From assembly GCA_947625015.1 (NCBI GenBank), contig CANQMR010000004.1:1-64000 (forward strand): DNA of 64,000 bases. The letters are read 5' to 3'. Positions 28,089 to 36,676 of the stretch are shown in pieces; positions within the stretch are counted from its first letter, which is position 1, and each line of letters opens with the position of its first letter. Made by a program: the position numbers and the translations under genes. This DNA is from an uncultured Lachnospiraceae bacterium (GTDB lineage: Bacteria > Bacillota > Clostridia > Lachnospirales > Lachnospiraceae). A model generated the notes under the pieces. That model worked only from the letters and a program-made list of their open reading frames with translations, searched no databases and had not been told where the DNA came from.

Positions 28089-28744
28089 TTACCGACGAGA
28101 GAATTACCTCTTTTATTCAGTCCATGATTCCGGATATGGAGGGTGTGCTGGGACAAATTGAAAGAGAGGCTATAGAGGACGGGGTGCCGATTATTCGAAA
28201 GGAGACAAGAGAGTGGATGAAGACGCTGCTGCTTGTCAAACGGCCTGTGCGTGTGTTAGAAGTAGGGACTGCTGTAGGGTTTTCTGCCATTTTTATGAGT
28301 CGTTATATTCCTGAAGAAGGCCATATTACAACAATAGAAAACTGGGAGCCCAGAATCAGAAAAGCGAAAGAGAACTTGATAAGAGCCGGTGTTGGGAACC
28401 GGATTACCCTGTTAGAAGGAGACGCCACGGAAGTGTTAAAGACACTTGAGGGCGGTTTTGATTTTATTTTTATGGATGCGGCTAAGGGCCAATATATCCG
28501 ATTCCTGCCGGAAGTACTGCGTCTTTTGGCGGAAGGCGGCGTGTTGGTGTCGGATAATGTGTTACAGGAGGGGGAGGTATTGGATTCCAGATATGTAGTG
28601 GAGAGAAGGAACCGCACAATTCATGGCCGCATGCGGGAATATTTGTATATGTTGAAAAATCATGAGCTGCTGGCCACTTCGGTAATTCCCCTAGGGGACG
28701 GCGTGGCTTTTTCAGTAAAATGCAGCGGTCGGAATATGGAGTAA
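28085..28744 (+). CDS. trmR: SAM-dependent O-methyltransferase, TrmR (YrrM) type
   Basis: The 219-residue protein belongs to the caffeoyl-CoA/COMT-like class 3 methyltransferases: VLEVGTAVGFSAIFMSRYI is the SAM loop, FDFIFMDAAKGQY the metal-binding segment, and GGVLVSDNVLQEG the late core strand. In B. subtilis the equivalent YrrM (TrmR) methylates 5-hydroxyuridine at position 34 of tRNA to 5-methoxyuridine. The next gene encodes a U32 protein of the type that makes the hydroxyuridine, which supports this role. It overlaps the upstream MltG-like gene by four bases. Confidence 0.85.
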   Translation: MITDERITSFIQSMIPDMEGVLGQIEREAIEDGVPIIRKETREWMKTLLLVKRPVRVLEVGTAVGFSAIFMSRYIPEEGHITTIENWEPRIRKAKENLIRAGVGNRITLLEGDATEVLKTLEGGFDFIFMDAAKGQYIRFLPEVLRLLAEGGVLVSDNVLQEGEVLDSRYVVERRNRTIHGRMREYLYMLKNHELLATSVIPLGDGVAFSVKCSGRNME

Positions 28745-28761
28745 GCCGGGTGAGGAATATG

Positions 28762-30009
28762 ATGAAAGATATTGAATTACTGGTTCCGGCAGGAAGCCTG
28801 GAAGTGTTAAAAGTAGCGGTGGATTATGGGGCGGATGCGGTATACATTGGCGGTGAGGCTTATGGATTACGGGCTAAGGCCCATAATTTTTCGCTTGCAG
28901 AGATGAAAGAGGCGGTTGATTACTGCCACGACAGGAAGGTAAAACTTTATGTGACAGCCAATATTTTTGCCCATAACCGGGATATTTCAGGTATTCGCAC
29001 CTATTTTGAGCAGCTAAAGCCTCTGGGCATAGATGGGTTGATTATATCGGATCCGGCGGTTTTTATGCTGGCAAAGGAGATTCTGCCGGAGGTGGAACGC
29101 CATATCAGTACGCAGGCCAACAATACCAATTATGGGACATATCGTTTCTGGTATGATCTGGGAGCGAAGCGGGTGGTTTCCGCCAGAGAGCTTTCCCTGT
29201 TGGAAATTAAGGAAATCAGGCGGCAGATTCCAGAAGATATGGAGATAGAAAGTTTTGTTCATGGCGCCATGTGCATATCCTATTCCGGACGGTGCCTTCT
29301 GTCTCATTATCTTACAGGGCGGGACGCCAATCAGGGCGCATGTACCCACCCCTGCCGCTGGAAATATGCAGTGGTGGAGGAAAAACGCCCCGGCGAATAT
29401 TATCCGGTTGATGAGGATGAACGGGGAACCTATATATTTAACTCTAAGGATTTGTGTATGGTGGAACATATTCCCGAGATGGCGGAGGCTGGGATTAACA
29501 GCTTTAAGATTGAGGGAAGGATGAAGACTGCGCTCTATGTGGCTACAGTGGCGAGAACTTACCGCATGGCGATAGATGATTATCTGGAGTCGCCGCAACT
29601 GTATACCAGCAGGCTTCCCTATTACAGGGAAGAGATTGGGAAGTGTACCTACCGGCAGTTTACCACAGGCTTTTACTTTGGCGGAACAGATGAGACTTCC
29701 CAGGTCTATGACAGCAATGAATATGTAAAGGATTACACTTATATTGGCAGAGTGGAGACGGTGGATGATCAGGGGAGAGCCTGTTTTATTCAACGCAATA
29801 AATTCTCTGTCGGCGAGCAGGTGGAGGCAATGCTTTTCGATGGAACCAATAAAATGCTTACGGTAAAATCCATTGTGAACGAAAAGGGAGAAACGGTAGA
29901 CAGCGCTCCACATCCAAAGGAGCCGCTTATCGTAAATTTTGACGAAACCGTACCGCCGGGGGTAATCCTACGCAGGGAAAATGTCAAAAGCCCTGCGCAG
30001 CTTGTGTAA
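28762..30009 (+). CDS. trhP: U32 family protein TrhP-like (tRNA 5-hydroxyuridine synthesis)
   Basis: The 415-residue protein is a U32 peptidase-family member: ELLVPAGSLEVLKVAVDYGADAVYIGG at the start, the signature ESFVHGAMCISYSGRCLLSHYL with ANQGACTHPCRW, and EGRMKTALYVATVARTYR. Family members YegQ/TrhP of E. coli and YrrN-YrrO of B. subtilis hydroxylate U34 of tRNA; the trmR neighbour fits that. Only one U32 gene is present rather than the Bacillus pair. The second of two adjacent ATGs was chosen, six bases after GGGTGAGG. The last 42 bases overlap the 3' end of sigK on the other strand. Confidence 0.87.
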   Translation: MKDIELLVPAGSLEVLKVAVDYGADAVYIGGEAYGLRAKAHNFSLAEMKEAVDYCHDRKVKLYVTANIFAHNRDISGIRTYFEQLKPLGIDGLIISDPAVFMLAKEILPEVERHISTQANNTNYGTYRFWYDLGAKRVVSARELSLLEIKEIRRQIPEDMEIESFVHGAMCISYSGRCLLSHYLTGRDANQGACTHPCRWKYAVVEEKRPGEYYPVDEDERGTYIFNSKDLCMVEHIPEMAEAGINSFKIEGRMKTALYVATVARTYRMAIDDYLESPQLYTSRLPYYREEIGKCTYRQFTTGFYFGGTDETSQVYDSNEYVKDYTYIGRVETVDDQGRACFIQRNKFSVGEQVEAMLFDGTNKMLTVKSIVNEKGETVDSAPHPKEPLIVNFDETVPPGVILRRENVKSPAQLV

Positions 30010-30600
30010 TGCCTTTTTTTCAATGCGCGATACATAAGAGCGGGAAATTTTCAGGACGTCGGCTACTTCCCGCTGGGTAAGCGGTTCCTGATTGAAAAGT
30101 CCGTAGCGCAGGGTAAGTACCTGAAATTCCCTCTGGTCCAGCTGCTGTCGCAGCGACTGGTAGAGCTGTTTGATATTATCTTCTAATATAATGTGTTCGG
30201 CAATATCTTTTCCTTCATATTCTACAATGTCCAGCAGATTGATTTCGTTTCCTTCCTTGTCGGTGCCGATTGGCTCATAGAGGGAAAATTCTCTGGAACA
30301 CTTTCGTTCCTGGCGGAGCATCATCAGCAGTTCATTTTCAATACAGCGGGAGGCATAGGTGACTAACCGGCTGCCTTTTTCCATATCATAAGTGTTGATG
30401 GCTTTAATCAGGCCGATGGTGCCGATAGAGATCAGGTCGTCGGTATCCCGGTCAAAATTATTGTATTTTTTGACAATGTGGGCAACCAGCCGTAGATTAT
30501 ATTCAACCAGAATGTTTCTTGCCTCTAAGTCGCCCTCTTTGCTTCTTTTCAAATAGTAAAGCTCGGATTCTCTGGATAGAGGCTGTTTGAATGTCTGCAT
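29968..30600 (-). CDS. sigK: Sporulation sigma factor of the SigK type
   Basis: The 210-residue protein is a sigma-70 family factor with region 2 (NLRLVAHIVKKYNNFDRDTDDLISIGTIGLIKAINTYD, YASRCIENELLMMLR) and region 4 (REFQVLTLRYGL, QREVADVLKISRSYVSRIEKKAL). It resembles SigK, the late mother-cell factor. It begins at MQTFKQPLSRESELYYL, so the 20-residue pro-sequence of Bacillus SigK is missing, as in Clostridioides difficile. The frame is intact, with no skin-type insertion. AAGGTGA stands before the ATG on the minus strand. A second in-frame ATG further upstream would extend far into pilB and is not credible. It converges on trhP and diverges from pilB. Confidence 0.9.
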   Translation of the reverse strand: MQTFKQPLSRESELYYLKRSKEGDLEARNILVEYNLRLVAHIVKKYNNFDRDTDDLISIGTIGLIKAINTYDMEKGSRLVTYASRCIENELLMMLRQERKCSREFSLYEPIGTDKEGNEINLLDIVEYEGKDIAEHIILEDNIKQLYQSLRQQLDQREFQVLTLRYGLFNQEPLTQREVADVLKISRSYVSRIEKKALHKLRRAFDIFPA

Positions 30601-30732
30601 AGAAGTCACCTTAAAGGGGTTTTTCCTTATTTTATGATGAAAATAAGCAAAAGTGCTTTTCCACAAAGGTTTTTGCTGGTTTTTGTGCAAATAAACAAAA
30701 TTATAGAAAAGGTTTCTTTTTTTTTGGTAATG

Positions 30733-30741
30733 TGGTACAAT
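30733..30741 (+). promoter_or_regulatory. Possible extended -10 promoter of the pil locus
   Basis: TGGTACAAT matches an extended -10 element and lies 34 bases before the likely pilB start. No good -35 hexamer is seen at 17 bases. The region between sigK and pilB (30601-30775) is AT-rich and must hold promoters for both strands. Confidence 0.45.
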
Positions 30742-30775
30742 ATGATTATCTAAAATTATTTGTGAGGTCATGCGT

Positions 30776-32491
30776 ATGCGAATCGGAGTAGGAAGAAAGA
30801 AAATAAGAATCGGTGATTTGCTGGTTGCAGCGGGGGCGATTACAGAAGAACAGTTGCAAGAGGCGCTTAGCATCCAGAAGGAGAAAGGACAGAAATTAGG
30901 ACAGACGCTTCTGGAGGAAGGGTTTATCAGCAAGGAATTATTTATTGCGGTACTGACCCAGCAGATGGGGGTTGAATATATAGATCTGAGGGGCTGCAAG
31001 TTTGATGATGAAGTATTGTCTACCATCCCGGAAGAGATTGTCATGAAATACAACGTGGTGCCTCTGGGGTTTGACGAGGCCAATCCCAATGTACTGCGGG
31101 TGGCTATGGCAGATCCGATGGATATTATTGCGGTTGATGATATTTCCATTGCTACGGGAACCCAGATAGAACCGCTGTTGGCGATGGAAGATGAGATATC
31201 AGAGACGATCGGTAAGTATTACGGCAGCCATCAGGCGATGGAGGCCGCTGAAGCATACAGGAAAGAGCGGGAGGCTTCCATGCTTTCAGAGGCAGAGGAA
31301 GAGGAGATGAATGCCGATATTGAAAATTCTCCTATTGTTCTGTTGGTAAAGCAGATTTTGGAGGGCGGTGTCAGACAGAGAGCTTCCGATATTCATATCG
31401 AGCCTCTTGAGACTTCAGTCCGCGTCAGATATCGTATAGATGGTGCGCTGAAACAGGTTATGTCATATGATTATTCTTTACTTTCCGGTATCTGCGCCCG
31501 CTTGAAGATTATGGGCGGAATGGATATTTCTGAAAAGAGAAAGCCGCAGGACGGTCGTATCTCCATTATGGTAGACCGTAAGGAGTTTGATATTCGTGTG
31601 TCTATGCTGCCTACAGTGTACGGAGAGAAGACGGTTATGCGTCTTACTTCCAAGGAGGGGTTGACCAGACCTAAGTCCGGACTTGGTTTTACTCCGGAAG
31701 AGGAGAAGGTGTTTGATGGTATTTTGAGTAATCCACATGGAATTATTCTGGTAACGGGGCCTACGGGTTCAGGTAAGTCGACGACGCTGTATACGGCGTT
31801 AAGCGAATTGAATACAGAGGATGTGAATATTATCACTGTAGAAGATCCTGTGGAGGCAAATATTGAAGGGATTAACCAGTGTCAGGTAAACGAGAAAGCG
31901 GATATGACTTTTGCGGCGGCGCTTCGTTCTATATTGCGTCAGGACCCGGACATTATCATGATTGGTGAGATTCGTGACGGCGAGACGGCGGATATTGCGG
32001 TTAAGGCGGCGATTACCGGACATTTGGTGGTATCTACCCTGCATACCAACTCTGCCGCATCCACTGTTACCCGTCTGATTGATATGGGGATAGAGCCCTA
32101 TACCGCTGGTGATGCGCTGGTAGGGGTAATTGCCCAGCGTCTGGTAAGAAGACTGTGTACCTGCAAACAGCCAAGATACGCAGAGGAGAACGAGAAGCGC
32201 CAGTTAGGCGTGGCAGGAGAAGAGGATGTGGTAATTTATGAACCGGTTGGCTGTCCGCTTTGTAATGACACCGGATACACCGGACGTATCGGTGTATATG
32301 AGATGATGCCGGTATCGAGAGGTCTTCAGCAGGTCATTGCCACCAATGCACCGGCCAATGAAATTGAAAAACAAGCGTTATCAGAGGGCATGATGACGTT
32401 AAAACTTAGCTGTGCAAAGCATGTATTAAGTGGAATTACGTCAATCTCCGAGATGCGGAAGATTGTATATGAAGCAGGAGACGAATATTAA
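30776..32491 (+). CDS. pilB: Type IV pilus assembly ATPase PilB
   Basis: PilB powers pilus extension from the cytoplasmic face. The 571-residue protein has the N-terminal GspE/MshE domain (IGDLLVAAGAITEEQLQEAL, about 1-150), Walker A GPTGSGKS at 328-335, Asp box and Walker B (LRSILRQDPDIIMIGEIRDGETA), His box (HLVVSTLHTN), and a tetracysteine zinc site (CTCKQP and CPLCNDTGY). The ATG eight bases after GAGGT was chosen; another lies six bases upstream. It is the first gene of the pilus locus, divergent from sigK. Confidence 0.95.
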   Translation: MRIGVGRKKIRIGDLLVAAGAITEEQLQEALSIQKEKGQKLGQTLLEEGFISKELFIAVLTQQMGVEYIDLRGCKFDDEVLSTIPEEIVMKYNVVPLGFDEANPNVLRVAMADPMDIIAVDDISIATGTQIEPLLAMEDEISETIGKYYGSHQAMEAAEAYRKEREASMLSEAEEEEMNADIENSPIVLLVKQILEGGVRQRASDIHIEPLETSVRVRYRIDGALKQVMSYDYSLLSGICARLKIMGGMDISEKRKPQDGRISIMVDRKEFDIRVSMLPTVYGEKTVMRLTSKEGLTRPKSGLGFTPEEEKVFDGILSNPHGIILVTGPTGSGKSTTLYTALSELNTEDVNIITVEDPVEANIEGINQCQVNEKADMTFAAALRSILRQDPDIIMIGEIRDGETADIAVKAAITGHLVVSTLHTNSAASTVTRLIDMGIEPYTAGDALVGVIAQRLVRRLCTCKQPRYAEENEKRQLGVAGEEDVVIYEPVGCPLCNDTGYTGRIGVYEMMPVSRGLQQVIATNAPANEIEKQALSEGMMTLKLSCAKHVLSGITSISEMRKIVYEAGDEY

Positions 32492-32508
32492 TATGATGAG
32501 ATAAGCCG

Positions 32509-32539
32509 AATGCCGCCTGTGCCTGCATAAGGCGGCATT
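32509..32539 (+). other. Stem-loop between pilB and pilT
   Basis: A ten-base perfect stem AATGCCGCCT/AGGCGGCATT with an 11-base loop lies 18 bases after the pilB stop. No T-run follows, so complete termination is unlikely; a processing or attenuation site is more plausible. Confidence 0.65.
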
Positions 32540-32603
32540 TGACGAAATATATGCGGAGCCGTCAGGCGACGAGATATAATGTAACAGGGAAAGGGGAAAA
32601 GAC

Positions 32604-33656
32604 ATGATTGACATCAAAGAATTATTGGCATTTTCAGTGGAACAGAAGGCTTCTGACGTGCATATTGCAGTGGGGATTCCACCGAAACTTCGAATTAACG
32701 GTAAATTGATTGAGGTGGAGAGCCCGCCCTTAGAGCCCGCAGATGCGGCAGAGATGATTGGGGCGACCATGCATGAGCGTCATAAGCAGCTTCTGAAGGA
32801 ACGGGGAGAAGTGGACTTTTCCTTTGACTCCGACGAAACCGGCCGTTTTCGTGTAAATGTGTTTATGGACCGGGGCAATATGGCAGCCGCCTACCGGCGG
32901 GTGGAGACGATAATTCCCAGACCGGATCAGTTAGGCATACCTACGGAGGTCGTGGAATTATATAAGAAAAAGAGAGGCCTGGTGTTGGTAACGGGGCCTA
33001 CGGGTTCAGGTAAATCCACTACCCTTGCTTCTATTATTAACAAGGCTAACGAGAATTTGACGGATCATATTATTACGCTGGAGGACCCGATTGAGTATGT
33101 CCATCATCATAAGAAATCCGTAGTGAACCAACGGGAGGTAGGCATGGATACGTTAAGTTATGGCAATGCTTTACGTGCCGCTCTTCGTGAGGACCCGGAT
33201 ATTATTCTTTTGGGAGAGATGCGTGACTTGGAGACCATTTCCACAGCGATTACCGCTGCCGAGACCGGACATTTGGTGTTCTCAACCCTGCATACCATTG
33301 GTGCAGCGAATACCATCGACCGTATTATCGACGTATTCCCGACGCATCAACAGCAGCAGACGCGTGTCCAGCTGGCAATGATCTTAGAGGGAGTTATCTC
33401 TCAGGCACTGGTGCCGGCAGAAGACGGCAGAGGGCGTGTGGCTGCTTTTGAGGTCATGTTTGGAAGCGCGGCAATCCGGAGCCTGATTCGTGAGGCGAAG
33501 ACGCATCAGATCCAGTCCACAATTCAGACCAGCCGTCAGCAGGGAATGATTACTTTGGATGATCATTTGTATGAATTGTACAGAGAAGGGGCAATTAGTC
33601 GTGAAAATGCACTAATTTACGCCCAGGACCAGACGGCATTAAAGAAGAAAATGTAA
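32604..33656 (+). CDS. pilT: Type IV pilus retraction ATPase PilT
   Basis: PilT drives pilus retraction and twitching motility. The 350-residue length and layout are typical: N-terminal PAS-like part with ASDVHIAVGIPPKLRINGKL, Walker A GPTGSGKS at 131-138, Asp box and Walker B (ALREDPDIILLGEMRDLETI), His box (HLVFSTLHT), and the C-terminal AIRSLIREAKTHQI segment where PilT has its AIRNLIRE motif. Its presence indicates that these pili retract, rather than being a pure secretion pseudopilus. AAGGGG lies before the ATG. Confidence 0.96.
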   Translation: MIDIKELLAFSVEQKASDVHIAVGIPPKLRINGKLIEVESPPLEPADAAEMIGATMHERHKQLLKERGEVDFSFDSDETGRFRVNVFMDRGNMAAAYRRVETIIPRPDQLGIPTEVVELYKKKRGLVLVTGPTGSGKSTTLASIINKANENLTDHIITLEDPIEYVHHHKKSVVNQREVGMDTLSYGNALRAALREDPDIILLGEMRDLETISTAITAAETGHLVFSTLHTIGAANTIDRIIDVFPTHQQQQTRVQLAMILEGVISQALVPAEDGRGRVAAFEVMFGSAAIRSLIREAKTHQIQSTIQTSRQQGMITLDDHLYELYREGAISRENALIYAQDQTALKKKM

Positions 33657-33703
33657 AAAATTGTACAAAATTCATAGAAAATTGATTTTATGTTAATTTA
33701 TTA

Positions 33704-33732
33704 TTGCAATTTTGACGAAAATGGTTTATTAT
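33704..33732 (+). promoter_or_regulatory. Internal promoter before pilC
   Basis: TTGCAA and TATTAT are separated by exactly 17 bases in the 193-base gap between pilT and pilC. A second, weaker combination (TTGACG at 33712 with TAGTTA) overlaps it. The rest of the gap shows no recognisable riboswitch. It could raise expression of pilC and the pilin relative to the two ATPases. Confidence 0.55.
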
Positions 33733-33849
33733 CATAGTTAGGCAATAGAATGTTAATAATTTGTTCATATTTTATACGGAACTGCATATCTAGATAGTAA
33801 GGGGTTTTACAGGGTATGGACAAAGGGTGAATGGTGGAGGAGTAGTTAT

Positions 33850-35058
33850 ATGGCACAGTTTAATTATAAGGCGACCGATAAGGCCGGTAAGGGAAGAAAA
33901 GGTACCATTGACGCTGCTGATATCTCCAAGGCAAGGGAGAAGTTAAAGGCAGAGGGGCTTACCGTCAATGAGATTAAGGATGCCGGGGAGACGAAGTCCG
34001 GCTTTGGTATTAAGAAGAAAGTTAAGAATCGTGATTTGTCCATTCTGTGTAAGCAGATGGTCAGTATCCTGAATGCCGGCGTGACGGTAATTACCGCATT
34101 AGAGATGCTTTCAGAACAGATGGACAATAAGACTTTGCGGGCGGCGCTGGTCGAGGCGAAGGTATATGTGGAGAAGGGCGGTACGTTGTCAGACGCCATG
34201 AGACTGAATCCCGGTGTATTTCCGCCAATGATGATTAACATGGTAGGCGCAGGTGAGGCTACAGGTAGTATGGAGACCTCCTTTGAGAGACTTTCTACTC
34301 ATTTCGAGAAGGCGGATGCGGTACAGGGCAAGATTAAGGGCGCCCTGACTTATCCAATTATCGTTATGATTGTAGCGGTGCTGGTAATTATCGTAGTCAT
34401 GGTTGCGGTTATTCCGACTTTTGTGGATATGTTTGCAGAGATGGGAACGGAACTGCCGTTGGCTACCCGGATTATGATGGCGGGAAGCGATTTTATTCTG
34501 ACCAAGTGGTTTATCCTGATACCTGTTGTGGTAGGTATCATTGTAGCGCTTAAGTTGTTCCTTGCTACTCCGACCGGACAGCTGCTTTCAGCAAAGATTG
34601 CCATTAATGCGCCGATTTTCAGTGATTTGGTAATCAAGCAGAATGCTTCCCAGTTTGCAAGAACTTTAAGTACCCTGATGGGTGCAGGTATTCCGATGCT
34701 TGACTCCATTGAGATGGTAGCCAAGATGATGAACAATAAGATCTTCCGGGACGGTTTGATGGATACAAAGTCCCAGGTGGCAAAGGGACTTCCTTTATCA
34801 AAGCCGTTAAAGGATATGGAAGTATTCCCCACCATGCTGGTGCAGATGGTTAAGATTGGAGAAGAGACCGGTAATATTGAGGATATGATGGAGAAAGTTG
34901 CCGACCTTTATGACAGGGAAGTGGATTTGGCAACGGAGTCTCTGACCGCAGCCATGGAACCGCTGACTATGGTGCTGATGGCGGGTATTGTAGGTATGAT
35001 TGTTGCCGCAGTATACGGTCCAATCTTAAGTATGTACGAAGGCATCGACAATATGTAA
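33850..35058 (+). CDS. pilC: Type IV pilus inner-membrane platform protein PilC
   Basis: PilC is the integral membrane platform on which the ATPases act. The 402-residue protein starts with FNYKATDKAGKGRKGTIDA, followed by two related T2SS-F domains (about 60-185 and 265-385), each with a GEATGSMETSFERLS or GEETGNIEDMMEKVAD signature followed by hydrophobic helices. TGGAGGAG stands before the ATG. It is followed by a long structured gap and then by the major pilin. Confidence 0.95.
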   Translation: MAQFNYKATDKAGKGRKGTIDAADISKAREKLKAEGLTVNEIKDAGETKSGFGIKKKVKNRDLSILCKQMVSILNAGVTVITALEMLSEQMDNKTLRAALVEAKVYVEKGGTLSDAMRLNPGVFPPMMINMVGAGEATGSMETSFERLSTHFEKADAVQGKIKGALTYPIIVMIVAVLVIIVVMVAVIPTFVDMFAEMGTELPLATRIMMAGSDFILTKWFILIPVVVGIIVALKLFLATPTGQLLSAKIAINAPIFSDLVIKQNASQFARTLSTLMGAGIPMLDSIEMVAKMMNNKIFRDGLMDTKSQVAKGLPLSKPLKDMEVFPTMLVQMVKIGEETGNIEDMMEKVADLYDREVDLATESLTAAMEPLTMVLMAGIVGMIVAAVYGPILSMYEGIDNM

Positions 35059-35074
35059 TTCTTACGAGCCTTGC

Positions 35075-35138
35075 ACGAATATCTGGGAAACAATCTACGC
35101 AAGCTTGCTTGCAGTCAGATTGTTTCGCGGATATTCGT
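35075..35138 (+). other. Large stem-loop in the leader of the major pilin gene
   Basis: Two 22-base arms pair almost completely: ACGAATATC...AAACAATCT on the left and AGATTGTTT...GATATTCGT on the right, with a short imperfect TGGG/CGCG section. The 20-base loop contains its own GCAAGC/GCTTGC palindrome. It lies 16 bases after the pilC stop and about 120 bases before the pilin start. There is no T-run. It is either an RNA-processing or stability element or the trace of a small repeat. Confidence 0.8.
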
Positions 35139-35259
35139 ATACGGCGACAAGCCGCAGCAAACTGCGAAGCAGAGAGCTGGCAAGGCGAGGTGTATGGTTA
35201 ATTCTGTTGCTGACCACAACAGTTTTAATAAAAATTTTATAAGTAAAGGAGAGATGATT

Positions 35260-35760
35260 ATGAAAACAAACAAAGGTTTTTCAATGGTCGAGTTAATTAT
35301 CGTTATTGCCATTATGGCAATCTTGGCAGGTGCATTGGCACCGGCGTTGATTAAGTACATCAACAAGTCTAGAATCTCAACGGATATCCAGACAGGTAAC
35401 ACAATCGCAACCGCAATCCAGACAGCGCTTTCAAACGAGGGTGCATATGATGCTGCTTCTGTTTATGATTATGGCTCTGGTGCTACTTCTTGGGTGGATC
35501 TTAATGCAATTTATGATACCGCTACTGATTCATTTATGACTGCGGTAAAAGATACGGTTGGTGCAAAAGCACCAAAGGTTAAGTCTAAGAAATGTGTAGG
35601 TAAGGGTACTAATAACACAACTGGAGGACCTTTTGAGTTTGCACTTAACCGTACAAGCAATGTTGTCTATGTAAGAATTGGTGGAAGCCATCTGGTATTC
35701 CCATCAGCTGATTCATGTTTGACGGATGATACAACCACACATTCAGGTACAGCTAACTAA
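35260..35760 (+). CDS. pilA: Major type IV pilin (PilA-like)
   Basis: The 166-residue prepilin has a short basic leader MKTNKG, cut after Gly, then the class III N-terminus FSMVELIIVIAIMAILAG with Phe+1 and Glu+5, and a long hydrophobic helix that continues into ALIKYINKSR. The globular part is rich in Ser, Thr and Ala and contains only two cysteines (KKCVGKG and ADSCL), which could form a loop-closing disulfide. The ATG eight bases after AGGAGA was chosen over one six bases upstream. Its position between pilC and pilD, its own structured leader and its small size support a major pilin. Confidence 0.9.
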   Translation: MKTNKGFSMVELIIVIAIMAILAGALAPALIKYINKSRISTDIQTGNTIATAIQTALSNEGAYDAASVYDYGSGATSWVDLNAIYDTATDSFMTAVKDTVGAKAPKVKSKKCVGKGTNNTTGGPFEFALNRTSNVVYVRIGGSHLVFPSADSCLTDDTTTHSGTAN

Positions 35761-35769
35761 TTAATTATT

Positions 35770-35803
35770 GCATCAGACACATCCGGAAAGATGTGTCTGA
35801 TGC
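35770..35803 (+). other. 13-bp stem-loop after the pilin gene
   Basis: GCATCAGACACAT pairs perfectly with ATGTGTCTGATGC around an eight-base loop, starting nine bases after the pilin stop. No T-run follows; pilD starts 16 bases later. It is likely a 3' stabiliser or partial terminator that keeps pilin mRNA in excess. Confidence 0.8.
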
Positions 35804-35818
35804 TGGTAGGGAAACTTT

Positions 35819-36646
35819 ATGAAATGGTTATTAATAGGTGGAACGGATATTCTGTTTGCCTGGCTTTCGGGTTTTGCTGTTTCGCTGTCTGCGTTTATCA
35901 ATGCGGTTGAGGATGGTGTTACATGCCGTCAGTGCGGCGGACAGAAAGATTGTTTTGCAAGACGCAGAATGAGGTTCCGGCAGATGGATTATCTTGAAGA
36001 ATGGATGTTTGTCTCTTTTTGGAAGATGAAAAGACAATGTCCCTACATTAGTCGGGATTCCATGTTAAGCAGAGCCGGATGTTCCACTGTGGCTTTTTTG
36101 ATTTTTCTGCTTCCTCTCTGGTCAGGAGGAACGGGGATAAGAGGAGTTTTATATGGGATTGCCGCCGCTATGTTGTTTTTACTGTCTGTAGTGGATTGGC
36201 GGACCCAGTATATTCCTTTGGAGTGCAATGTTATAATTTTTTTATGCGGACTGATTCATTTATTTGCAGATTTTTCTAATTGGGTAGATTATTTAATTGG
36301 TCTTTTTGCGGTCAGCGGTTTTTTATTATTTGTAGATAGGATTTTCACGCCGGTTCTTCGGGAGAAATATCAGGGTGAAGCAAAGATCGAACATGTAATA
36401 GGGGACGGCGACATCAAATTAATGGCAGCAACTGGCTTACTATTAGGCTGGCAACTTAATTTTTTAGCATTGGGAATTGGATGTGTGGCAGGGTCAGTTA
36501 TACATTTGGTTCTGATGAAAATCAGGAAGGCGGACAGACAATTTGCCTTCGGCCCGTATTTATCTTTGGGCGTTTATATAACAATGATATGCGGTGAACA
36601 GCTTGTAAGCTGGTACCTGAACATGATGGGGGTGACACCCTATTAA
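35819..36646 (+). CDS. pilD: Prepilin peptidase PilD (A24 aspartic protease)
   Basis: PilD removes the leader of prepilins at the membrane. The 275-residue polytopic protein has the two catalytic aspartates expected of the A24 family: Asp126 in SVVDWRTQYIP and Asp198 in GDGDIKLMAATGLLLGW. The N-terminal cytoplasmic part has cysteines (CRQCGGQKDC) as in many PilD proteins but is divergent, and methylation activity cannot be predicted. It should process the five or so prepilin-like proteins of this locus. Confidence 0.9.
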   Translation: MKWLLIGGTDILFAWLSGFAVSLSAFINAVEDGVTCRQCGGQKDCFARRRMRFRQMDYLEEWMFVSFWKMKRQCPYISRDSMLSRAGCSTVAFLIFLLPLWSGGTGIRGVLYGIAAAMLFLLSVVDWRTQYIPLECNVIIFLCGLIHLFADFSNWVDYLIGLFAVSGFLLFVDRIFTPVLREKYQGEAKIEHVIGDGDIKLMAATGLLLGWQLNFLALGIGCVAGSVIHLVLMKIRKADRQFAFGPYLSLGVYITMICGEQLVSWYLNMMGVTPY

Positions 36647-36676
36647 GAACTTCTGATTAGCGAGGGAGGCTACGAC

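Noticed and set aside
29014-29913. 299-codon minus-strand frame inside trhP
   Set aside because: The plus-strand frame has clear U32 signatures; the reverse frame has no recognisable motif or ribosome site.
30601-31149. N-terminal extension of the sigK frame into pilB
   Set aside because: The extension is antisense to conserved PilB sequence, and the good start with AAGGTGA lies at 30600.
35071-35259. N-terminal extension of the major pilin frame through the stem-loop
   Set aside because: The prepilin leader MKTNKG with a ribosome site starts at 35260; the extension would destroy processing.
35059-35259. Known c-di-GMP riboswitch in front of the pilin gene
   Set aside because: The conserved short motifs I would expect for class I are not visible, and class II could not be judged by eye; left as an unassigned element.
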